Below, piece after piece: positions 22,896 to 29,783 of a stretch of DNA of 32,772 bases (position 1 is its first letter; each line of letters starts with the position of its first letter). Origin of the DNA: Bacteroidales bacterium UBA5537 (GTDB lineage: Bacteria; Bacteroidota; Bacteroidia; Bacteroidales; Lentimicrobiaceae); contig DINP01000036.1 in the NCBI GenBank assembly GCA_002426025.1, forward strand, positions 102,309-135,080, written 5' to 3'. The notes beneath the pieces are model-generated. The model had not been told where the DNA came from and ran no database searches. It saw only the letters and a list, made by a program, of their open reading frames with translations. The position numbers and the translations under genes were made by a program.

Positions 22896-24815
22896 ATGCC
22901 ATCAGGACTTACTATAGAACAGGTTCTTACCAAATACTGGGGTTACTCAACTTTTCGCCCTGCGCAAAAAGAGATAATCCAATCGGTATTGGATGGTAAG
23001 GATACGCTTGCCTTATTGCCAACCGGTGGGGGCAAATCAATCTGTTTTCAGGTTCCCGGGCTGGTTCTTGATGGATTAACGCTGGTAATAACTCCTCTTA
23101 TTGCCCTGATGAAGGATCAGGTCGAAAATTTACGAAAAAAGGGGATCCCGGCTGAAGCCATCTATTCGGGCATGAGCCCACGCGAAATTGAACTGGCGAT
23201 CAATCATGTTTTTCATGGTCCTACCAAATTTCTTTATCTGTCACCAGAAAGGTTGCTTACCGAGCGGTTTCTTGATATGTTGCCTTCGCTCAAAATATGC
23301 CTGATAGCTGTTGATGAGGCACATTGCATTTCACAATGGGGATATGATTTCAGGCCACCATATCTCCGGATTGCAGAAATTCGAAAACTGTTACCGCCTG
23401 TGCCTGTGCTTGCACTAACCGCGACGGCTACAAAAACGGTTGTAAACGATATTCAATCGAAACTTGCTTTCAGGCAGAACAACTCATTTGAAAGGAGTTT
23501 TGAGCGCATTAACCTTGCCTATGTTGTTTATAAAGAAGAGGATAAGCATACCCGATTGCTCAGAATATTTACCAATGTGGCTGGTACGGGCATTATTTAT
23601 GTACGAAACCGTAGAAAAACAAGGGAGATTGCTGAGTTTCTGATAAAGAATGGGATTAGTGCTGATTATTACCATGCCGGACTTACTCCGAAAGAGAGGG
23701 ATAAAAAACAGGATGCATGGAAAAGTGGCCGGATGCGGGTAATGGTTTCTACCAATGCATTTGGAATGGGAATTGATAAGGCCGACGTTCGCCTTGTGGT
23801 GCATCTTGATCTGCCCGATAGCATTGAAGCCTATTTTCAGGAAGCCGGCCGCGCTGGTCGTGACGAGAAGAAATCATATGCTGTTTTGCTTTACGAGGAA
23901 TCCGATATTATTGATGCACGTCATAACCTCGAACTCTCTTTTCCGGAGCCTGACCTTATCAGGAAAATATATCAGGCACTTGGCAACTATTTTCAACTGG
24001 CAACTGGAACCGGCCGCGATATGGTATTCGATTTTGAGATTACTGATTTCAGCAGCCGCTATAACCTGAAGCCTGTTACAGCCTTTAATGCTTTGAAATT
24101 TATTGAACGTGAGGGATTTATCACCCTGAACGAGTCAGTTGATACACCTTCACGCATTCTTATTAATGCACGAAAAGACGACCTTTATCGTTTTCAGGTT
24201 GAAAATGCCCGTTTCGACCCACTGATTAAAACCATCCTGAGGTCCTATGGGGGCGTTTTTACCGAGCCTTCCATCATCAATGAAGCAGAACTTGCCCGAA
24301 GGCTATCCACAACTACTGAGGATGTTATTAAGGCACTGAACTATCTTACCGAGCGGGAAGTGTTAACCTATTTTCCCCGCCGTAATAAACCTCAGCTTAC
24401 TTTCTGCAGCGAACTTATCAGGGCTGAAGACCTCAGGATCTCGCCCGAAAATTATGCCGACCGTAAAATGGATGCCCACCGCCGCCTCGATGCAATTATA
24501 GAATATGCTTCTTCGGGCAACATCTGCCGGAGCAAAATGCTGATCAGCTATTTTGGACAAAACGATTGCAAGCGATGCGGGGTTTGCGATGTATGTCTTA
24601 AGCGGAACCGGGCAGAATTGAGCGAACTCGATTTTAATACCATTGTTACTGCAATAAAACCTCTGCTTAAAGAGCAGGATATGACCATGGAAATGTTGAT
24701 AGATGCCTGCCATAATATCAGCGATGAGAAATTGATCAAGGCCGTTACATGGCTGGTTGATAACGATAAAATCAAAGTTAAGGATGGTGGAAAATTCAGG
24801 TGGGCCGAATTATAA
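22896..24815 (+). CDS. recQ: ATP-dependent DNA helicase RecQ
   Basis: A 3'-5' DNA helicase of the RecQ family, acting in recombination and fork repair. Helicase domain 1 has the Q-type motif (YWGYSTFRPAQKEII), Walker A GGGKS (44-48), DEAH (140-143) and the aromatic-rich loop CISQWGYDFRPPY. Domain 2 has STNAFGMGIDKADVR and QEAGRAGRD. The zinc-binding cysteines of the RQC region appear as CRSKMLISYFG, then CKRCGVCDVC. At 639 residues the winged helix is followed by a short tail and no clear HRDC domain. The glycosylase gene overlaps its 3' end, so the two repair genes are likely translationally coupled. Confidence 0.95.
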   Translation: MPSGLTIEQVLTKYWGYSTFRPAQKEIIQSVLDGKDTLALLPTGGGKSICFQVPGLVLDGLTLVITPLIALMKDQVENLRKKGIPAEAIYSGMSPREIELAINHVFHGPTKFLYLSPERLLTERFLDMLPSLKICLIAVDEAHCISQWGYDFRPPYLRIAEIRKLLPPVPVLALTATATKTVVNDIQSKLAFRQNNSFERSFERINLAYVVYKEEDKHTRLLRIFTNVAGTGIIYVRNRRKTREIAEFLIKNGISADYYHAGLTPKERDKKQDAWKSGRMRVMVSTNAFGMGIDKADVRLVVHLDLPDSIEAYFQEAGRAGRDEKKSYAVLLYEESDIIDARHNLELSFPEPDLIRKIYQALGNYFQLATGTGRDMVFDFEITDFSSRYNLKPVTAFNALKFIEREGFITLNESVDTPSRILINARKDDLYRFQVENARFDPLIKTILRSYGGVFTEPSIINEAELARRLSTTTEDVIKALNYLTEREVLTYFPRRNKPQLTFCSELIRAEDLRISPENYADRKMDAHRRLDAIIEYASSGNICRSKMLISYFGQNDCKRCGVCDVCLKRNRAELSELDFNTIVTAIKPLLKEQDMTMEMLIDACHNISDEKLIKAVTWLVDNDKIKVKDGGKFRWAEL

Positions 24816-25446
24816 ATCATTTTTATGGAAAAGAACTAATGTGGATTTCTTTTCAGGTGAAGATGTGTTGCTCATCGCGAGAAAACTTATTGGAATGAGA
24901 TTGAATACATTGATTGATAATAAGTTGACTTCAGGAATTATAACAGAAGCTGAAGCTTACGCCGGTGAAACCGATCGTGCTTCACATGCTTTTGGTGGCC
25001 GCCGCACAAGGCGTACTGAAACTATGTATCAGCAAGCAGGATTGGCTTACATCTATCTTTGCTATGGGATTCACTCATTATTGAATGTTGTTACCAATAT
25101 AGAAGGTATTCCTCACGCTGTGCTGATTAGGGCAGTTTACCCGGTTTCAGGTCTCGACATTATGGAACGGCGCATCAATCGCAGGATAAATCCGGTGAAA
25201 GATGGATCAGGTCCCGGAAAGGTAACAAAACTGATGGGATTGGATTGTAGCTATAATGCAACAGATATGACAGTTAGCAATGTTTTGTGGATTGAGGATT
25301 CTGATTTTCGTTTTTCGCGAAGGCTTATTAAGTCAACACCAAGAATTGGAGTGGATTATGCGGGCGAAGACGCTTTATTACCTTACAGGTATCTTGTAGA
25401 TAATCAGATGGCTGAAGCTGAAATAAAAAAAGCCGGTCTTTATTAG
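24784..25446 (+). CDS. 3-methyladenine DNA glycosylase (MPG/AAG family)
   Basis: Removes alkylated purines from DNA, starting base-excision repair. Landmarks of the AAG fold are LLIARKLIGMRL near the N-terminus, the catalytic-site EAEAYAG with its glutamates, the intercalating-loop region with YIYLCYGIHSLLNVVT, then AVLIRAVYP and GPGKVTKLMGL. The start is uncertain. ATG 24784 overlaps recQ by 32 bases. GTG 24841 would give MDFFSGEDVLL, closer to the family's N-terminus, with GGAAAAG upstream. The stop codon lies inside the loop and right arm of the terminator hairpin. Its position after recQ makes a small DNA-repair operon. Confidence 0.9.
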   Translation: MVENSGGPNYKSFLWKRTNVDFFSGEDVLLIARKLIGMRLNTLIDNKLTSGIITEAEAYAGETDRASHAFGGRRTRRTETMYQQAGLAYIYLCYGIHSLLNVVTNIEGIPHAVLIRAVYPVSGLDIMERRINRRINPVKDGSGPGKVTKLMGLDCSYNATDMTVSNVLWIEDSDFRFSRRLIKSTPRIGVDYAGEDALLPYRYLVDNQMAEAEIKKAGLY

Positions 25447-25460
25447 ACCGGCTCTTTTTT
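25431..25460. terminator. Terminator hairpin overlapping the glycosylase stop codon
   Basis: AGCCGGTCT (25431-25439) pairs with AGACCGGCT (25445-25453) around TTATT, followed by CTTTTTT, with an A run on the other side. The TAG stop is at 25444-25446. It can serve both the glycosylase and the convergent HU gene. Confidence 0.88.
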
Positions 25461-25480
25461 GTTGCGTTGTTAAGGCTTAC

Positions 25481-25753
25481 TTACTTTACATTTTTTGAAA
25501 GTTCTGTGCCTGGTTTGAATTTAACAACTTTTTTTGCGGCAATCTTAATTTCTTTACCAGTCTGTGGGTTGCGGCCTTTGCGGGCAGCACGTTTTGAAAC
25601 TGAGAAAGAACCGAAACCTACCAATGCAACGCGGTCACCTTTTTTGAGACCTTTTGAAGTTGCTGAAATAAAAGCATCAAGCGCTTTTTTTGAATCGGCT
25701 TTGGTAAGTCCTGATTCGGCTGCAATAGCAACGATTAATTCTTGTTTGTTCAT
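25481..25753 (-). CDS. HU-family DNA-binding protein
   Basis: A small nucleoid protein that binds and bends DNA as a dimer. It has the family's typical 90 residues, with the N-terminal helices (MNKQELIVAIAAESGLTKADSKKALDAF), the GFGSFSVSKRAARKGRNPQTG signature that carries the DNA-inserting proline (NPQTG), and the C-terminal lysine-rich segment. Nothing separates it from HU rather than IHF except the general sequence. A perfect Bacteroidota promoter lies upstream and a shared terminator downstream, so it is a single-gene unit and probably well expressed. Confidence 0.96.
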   Translation of the reverse strand: MNKQELIVAIAAESGLTKADSKKALDAFISATSKGLKKGDRVALVGFGSFSVSKRAARKGRNPQTGKEIKIAAKKVVKFKPGTELSKNVK

Positions 25754-25795
25754 TTTTCCTGATTTTTAATTAATACTATGTTGGATAACCTTACG

Positions 25796-25825
25796 CAAAT
25801 ATAAGCTATTCTAGCGTGAAATCAA
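25796..25825 (-). promoter_or_regulatory. Bacteroidota-type promoter of the HU gene
   Basis: On the minus strand TTG (25823-25825) is followed after 19 bases by TATATTTG (25796-25803), an exact match in sequence and spacing. The leader would be about 37 bases. Confidence 0.7.
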
Positions 25826-25934
25826 GTGTTTTAGGCGAAAACCTTTAAAAAAGTTAATAAAACCGCACGTTTGTTAATAACTTGGCCCTGTTTTACCTGT
25901 GTTTAGGGGGTTTGCGGAATTGCAAACAGCCCGA

Positions 25935-26888
25935 TCAGGACTCAAAGTGTAAAATAATTGATCTTATCCCTCTCAGAAATTCGTCGGTTGTCATTGCTTT
26001 TTTACCGGCTGGTTTCACTTCAGTTAGTTCGATAAATCTATCGGCGCAGGAAACCAATAATTTTTTTTCGTCCATTATAAGGGTTTCTCCGGGCGTTTTA
26101 CCCGACGGTTTATCCGTTAATACACTTCTTAGTATTTTAACTTCAGTGGCGCCTTTATCGGTGCTGAGGATTGAATAGGCTCCCGGGTATGGACTTAGCC
26201 CCCTGATCAGGTTATGAACTTCCTTTGCTGATTTTGACCAGTTGATCCGGCAATGCTCCCTGAAAATTCTTGGAGCAGGTTTCAGGCCATCAGTGCTTGC
26301 AGGCTGGTCAACCACCCTACATGAGCCTGATTCAATTAATTTAACTGTTTCAACAACCAGTGATGCACCAATATGCATCAACTTATCGTGCAAATCTCCG
26401 GCTGTATCATCGGGCCCGATAGGAAGCCTTCTGTTCATAATAATTTTACCGGTGTCAATTCCTGAATTGAGAAAAAATGTCGTAACACCTGATTCAGTCT
26501 CACCGTTTATGATAGCATGGTTGATAGGGGCGGCCCCGCGGTAATCGGGAAGCAGAGAGCCATGTAGATTAAATGTTCCAAGTTTGGGCATCATCCATAC
26601 TTTTTCAGGTAGAATGCGGAATGCTACTATAACAAACAGGTTGGCATTGCAGGAGTATAACTTTTTTAAGAAATCTTCATCTTTCAGACTCTGGGGCTGT
26701 AAAACCGGTAAATTTTGACTTACAGCAAATTGCTTAACCGCCGATTCTTTAAGCTTTAAACCTCTTCCGGCGGGCTTATCCGGTACTGTAACCACTGCAG
26801 CAATATCGTAATTGGATTCAAGTAACTGTCTGAGCGATTCAACTGCAAACTCAGGCGTTCCCATAAAAACTATCCTCACTTTATCCAT
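25935..26888 (-). CDS. fmt: Methionyl-tRNA formyltransferase
   Basis: Formylates initiator Met-tRNA using 10-formyltetrahydrofolate. The N-terminal formyltransferase domain begins IVFMGTPEFAV. It contains the catalytic N107 and H109 (FNLHGSLLPDYRGAAP) and D145 (NSGIDTGKI). The C-terminal OB-fold-like tRNA-binding domain includes REHCRINWSKSAKEVHNLIRGLSPYPGAYS. The 317-residue length is normal. It lies alone between HU and the TPR gene, each set off by its own signals. I see no exact promoter consensus upstream. Confidence 0.97.
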   Translation of the reverse strand: MDKVRIVFMGTPEFAVESLRQLLESNYDIAAVVTVPDKPAGRGLKLKESAVKQFAVSQNLPVLQPQSLKDEDFLKKLYSCNANLFVIVAFRILPEKVWMMPKLGTFNLHGSLLPDYRGAAPINHAIINGETESGVTTFFLNSGIDTGKIIMNRRLPIGPDDTAGDLHDKLMHIGASLVVETVKLIESGSCRVVDQPASTDGLKPAPRIFREHCRINWSKSAKEVHNLIRGLSPYPGAYSILSTDKGATEVKILRSVLTDKPSGKTPGETLIMDEKKLLVSCADRFIELTEVKPAGKKAMTTDEFLRGIRSIILHFES

Positions 26889-26968
26889 TTCTGATATGGT
26901 TTAGATTTTCAAACTTCCGTAAAATTAGCCTTATCTTCTCATTATCAAACCCTGGTAAGCTAAAATAA

Positions 26969-26996
26969 AAAAAACACCCGGAAAAGGGTGTTTTTT
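26969..26996 (-). terminator. Intrinsic terminator of the TPR gene
   Basis: AAAAAACACCC (26969-26979) pairs with GGGTGTTTTTT (26986-26996). On the minus strand a T run follows. It separates the TPR gene from fmt. Confidence 0.82.
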
Positions 26997-27015
26997 CAAA
27001 TATTGTCAGAGAAAA

Positions 27016-27696
27016 TTACTGAGCCTTGAGGCGGGTAATATATTTCTCAATATCGCGGGCTTCAGCGCTGCGCGGATATTCAACACGTATGCGCTCATAG
27101 GTTTTTAATGCATCTTCTTTTTTACCTAGATCTTCAAAGGCCCAGGCGGCTTTCTGCAGAAATACCGGGGTTGTAAAATCATTCTTTTTTAAATCGGCCG
27201 CTTTCAGATAGTATTCTGCAGCTTTATCGCCTTTTCCCATTTCCATGTAAGCATCGCCAATAGCACCTTTTGCCATAGGTGAAACCATTTCATCCTTAAT
27301 GGTAAATTTTTCAAGATGGTCAATTGCTTCCTGATATTTGCCTTCGTTCAGGTAAATAATTCCTGCATAATAATTGGCCAGTTTGGCAGATTTAGTCATA
27401 CCGTAATCTTCAATAATCTGAAGAAAACCAACATAATTACCATCACCATTAAGTGCTAGTTTCAGCGAGTCCTGCTCAAAATACTTCTCAGCCATAAACA
27501 TTTGCGACTGGGCTTCTTTTTCCTGAGGAATCAGATAAAAACGCTGAAAACCAAAGAAGGCAAGCACAAGTAATGCGATAGAACCCAATATAATAGTCAG
27601 GACTTTTTGATTCTTTTCAATAAAAATTTCGGATTTGCTGAGGGCTTCCTCAACGGCCATAATCTTTTCTTCTGTGTTATTGGTCTTCTTTGCCAT
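27016..27696 (-). CDS. Membrane-anchored TPR protein
   Basis: A 226-residue protein with a charged cytoplasmic N-terminus, one membrane segment (about residues 31-52, VLTIILGSIALLVLAFFGF) and tetratricopeptide repeats outside (from about 105 to 215). The repeats include YYAGIIYLNEGKYQEAIDHLEKF and AKGAIGDAYMEMGKGDKAAEYYLKA. The architecture is like YfgM-type or Bacteroidota TPR proteins of the periplasmic face. It probably serves as a protein-interaction scaffold; no catalytic motif is present. It has a textbook promoter and its own terminator, so it is expressed alone. Confidence 0.82.
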   Translation of the reverse strand: MAKKTNNTEEKIMAVEEALSKSEIFIEKNQKVLTIILGSIALLVLAFFGFQRFYLIPQEKEAQSQMFMAEKYFEQDSLKLALNGDGNYVGFLQIIEDYGMTKSAKLANYYAGIIYLNEGKYQEAIDHLEKFTIKDEMVSPMAKGAIGDAYMEMGKGDKAAEYYLKAADLKKNDFTTPVFLQKAAWAFEDLGKKEDALKTYERIRVEYPRSAEARDIEKYITRLKAQ

Positions 27697-27716
27697 TGCT
27701 AATTATTTTTGTGGCG

Positions 27717-27747
27717 CAAAAGTAAGTTATTTTTTTGATTTAACAAA
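27717..27747 (-). promoter_or_regulatory. Bacteroidota-type promoter of the TPR gene
   Basis: On the minus strand TTTG (27744-27747) is followed after 19 bases by TACTTTTG (27717-27724). Both boxes and the spacing are exact. The predicted leader is about 15 bases. Confidence 0.75.
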
Positions 27748-27860
27748 CCCCGTATTTTTCAATTCAGCATGATTTTGCCGGGTTAGTTCGATTAATGCAG
27801 TTTCCCCCGAAAATTGACATTCACCGGGAATGAAACTATCGTTTTTGTTATGGGTCATGT

Positions 27861-27884
27861 TGTTTATAAGTTATATTATAAACA
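27861..27884. promoter_or_regulatory. Symmetric TGTTTATAA-N6-TTATAAACA element
   Basis: A perfect nine-base inverted repeat with a six-base spacer (GTTATA). A further copy of one arm, TGTTTATAA, lies at 27961-27969, about 60 bases before the bTHX start. It may be an operator for an unknown dimeric regulator. The AT-rich setting raises the chance of coincidence. Confidence 0.4.
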
Positions 27885-28025
27885 TAGCCCTGGTGCATTA
27901 CCATATAGGTTCAAATGAAATAAAGCGAGTCTGTTATAAATAAAGGTTAAAAACATCGTCTGTTTATAAAATAATTTTTATAATTTTACAATTCATCACG
28001 TTAAATCAATATAATAACTGAATAT

Positions 28026-28355
28026 ATGGGAAAAGGAGACAAAAAATCAAAACGGGGTAAAATCATAATGGGTTCTACCGGGGTCAGAAGACCTAAAAAG
28101 AAAAGCCGGAAGATTGTAGTATCCGCTGCAAAGGAGGCTATACCTAAAAAAGCAGTTGCCAAACCCAAGGAAAAACCTGAAGAAATTAAAACTGCTGCTG
28201 TTGCCCCGGTAGAAGTTGAAACCACTGAAGCTCCGGTTGCAGAGAAAAAGAAAGCAGCTAAAACAACAAAAGCCAAAACTACAGCTGCTAAGCCCAAAGC
28301 AGTTAAAAAAGCTAAGGAAACAGATAAAACTGAAACTCCTGCTGCCGAAGAATAA
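28026..28355 (+). CDS. bTHX-family 30S ribosomal protein with a long basic tail
   Basis: The N-terminus MGKGDKKSKRGKIIMGSTG-VRRPKKK matches the short 30S protein THX first known from Thermus, which sits in the head of the small subunit. Usual members have about 25-60 residues. This one has 109, with about 75 extra residues rich in K, A, P, E and T (repeated KPK, AAKP and KTTKAKTT), of the kind seen in histone-like or disordered tails. The tail could bind rRNA or DNA, but this is inference. It is a single-gene unit ending at a terminator shared with the convergent murD2. Confidence 0.8.
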   Translation: MGKGDKKSKRGKIIMGSTGVRRPKKKSRKIVVSAAKEAIPKKAVAKPKEKPEEIKTAAVAPVEVETTEAPVAEKKKAAKTTKAKTTAAKPKAVKKAKETDKTETPAAEE

Positions 28356-28377
28356 TCTGAAACAAAATTTTACTGAT

Positions 28378-28411
28378 AAAGCCCTTATTACTTTCCAAAA
28401 GGGCTTTTTTT
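28378..28411. terminator. Terminator shared by the bTHX gene and murD2
   Basis: AAAGCCCTT (28378-28386) pairs with AAGGGCTTT (28399-28407), followed by more T. The T run enters the murD2 stop codon at 28410-28412. Confidence 0.8.
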
Positions 28412-29783
28412 ATTGTTTCACCAGCGATTTGAAGTATTTGCCGCGCTCTTCAAAGTTTTTGAAACTATCGTAGCTCGAAGCCGCAGGCGAAAGCAGGCAG
28501 GTTCCGCCTTCGGGCGTTAGCGAGACAGCCAGCTTAACGGCCTGAGTGAAATTTTTCGAAAAATGCAGATTATCAGAATTTCCTTTTTTCTCGTTGAATT
28601 CGTTTAGCATTCGTTTGCCAGCAGGCCCAGTGAAAACCAGTTTTTTATCATCATACTGATTAAAAAAGTCAATCAGGATTGAATAATCAATGCCTCTGTC
28701 GAAACCACCAAGAATGATTGTATCAACCCGTTCAAGGGTTTTAACTGCCGCAATAGTTGCTTCTGGTATAGTTGAGATAGAATCGTTGTAGAATCTTTTT
28801 TGGTTGAACGTTCCAACAAATTCGATGCGATGTTCGAGTGGTGTGAAGCTGGCTATTCCTTGCGAAATGGCCGTAGCCGGAATATTCATAAGGGCCGCCG
28901 CAGCTGCCGCTACACTTATATTAATCAGGTTGTGGGCACCTTTAAGTCTGGATTCCTGGCCGATTGGAATCAGTATTCTTTCATTGGCCATATTCCTCAG
29001 CACAATGTTTGCCCCTGAAACCCCTACGCCATTTCCTTCAAATTCACCCTGATAAACAGGCAGGTTTTTGCTTATAAGCATTTGCTGCCGCGACAACTGC
29101 TGAATGTTCCGGTCGTCAGCATTCCAGATGAAGAAATCGCCTTCCGATTGTTTAAGCCCGATCTGAAGTTTGGCCATTTGATAATCGTAAAAGGATGTGT
29201 AATGATCAAGGTGTTCCTGAAAAAGGTTTAGCAACACGGCAATGTGAGGCCCTTTCCAGATATATTCGAGTTGATGTGACGATAATTCACAAACAATGCG
29301 GGTTTCGGGATTGATATCCGGAATCAGATCAAAAAGTGGAATTCCAATATTTCCGGCCAGAAGGGTGTTGTTTGTATATTGTTTGATAATATGATATACC
29401 AGGCTCGAAGTCGTGCTTTTCCCTTTAGTGCCGGTTATTCCGACAATCTGTCCAGAATAGGCTTTCAGAAACAAATCTGTTTGAGAGCTAATCTTCCTGA
29501 CATCAATTTTCGTTTCATGATCTTTTAAAGAAACTCCCGGCGATTTAATAATCAGGTCAAAAGCGTCAATATAGTTGAGATAACCCGGGCCGCAAATCAG
29601 CTTAATCCCATTCTCATTCAGCTCAGGATTTTTATTGGCAACATCGACATCAATATCAGCTATGCTAATTTCCAGCTCAGGGCAGGTTTGGCGGATCAAC
29701 TTCAAACTCGACCGGCCTTCGCGCCCATAACCGAGCAGCAAAACCTTCTTCCCGTTGGTTACCGATTTAAGAAGGCTTTTCAT
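28410..29783 (-). CDS. murD2: MurD-type ligase, probably the L-Glu-adding MurD2
   Basis: Adds glutamate to UDP-MurNAc-L-Ala in cytoplasmic peptidoglycan precursor synthesis. It has a UDP-binding N-terminal domain (KVLLLGYGREGRSS), the ATP-binding GTKGKST (118-124), NLFQEHLDHY (186-195) with K205 as the likely carbamylated lysine, and a C-terminal domain ending SPAASSYDSFKNFEERG (432-448). The family is certain. The substrate is less so. Where usual MurD has NDSKAT and GGDGK, whose lysines contact D-Glu, this protein reads NDSIST (333-338) and GGFDRG (359-364). Its ATG overlaps the stop of the MurL-like gene as ATGA, so the two are translationally coupled. This favours the MurD2 role, joining L-Glu that MurL then inverts. 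Confidence 0.8.
   Translation of the reverse strand: MKSLLKSVTNGKKVLLLGYGREGRSSLKLIRQTCPELEISIADIDVDVANKNPELNENGIKLICGPGYLNYIDAFDLIIKSPGVSLKDHETKIDVRKISSQTDLFLKAYSGQIVGITGTKGKSTTSSLVYHIIKQYTNNTLLAGNIGIPLFDLIPDINPETRIVCELSSHQLEYIWKGPHIAVLLNLFQEHLDHYTSFYDYQMAKLQIGLKQSEGDFFIWNADDRNIQQLSRQQMLISKNLPVYQGEFEGNGVGVSGANIVLRNMANERILIPIGQESRLKGAHNLINISVAAAAAALMNIPATAISQGIASFTPLEHRIEFVGTFNQKRFYNDSISTIPEATIAAVKTLERVDTIILGGFDRGIDYSILIDFFNQYDDKKLVFTGPAGKRMLNEFNEKKGNSDNLHFSKNFTQAVKLAVSLTPEGGTCLLSPAASSYDSFKNFEERGKYFKSLVKQ

Larger units (their letters stand above)
27697..28025. other. 329-base divergent region of the TPR and bTHX genes
   Basis: It contains the TPR promoter near 27720-27747 and a symmetric TGTTTATAA element at 27861-27884. 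Two related direct repeats follow, GTCTGTTATAAATAA (27929-27943) and GTCTGTTTATAAAATAA (27958-27974). No exact TAnnTTTG box for the bTHX gene was found. Confidence 0.55.
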
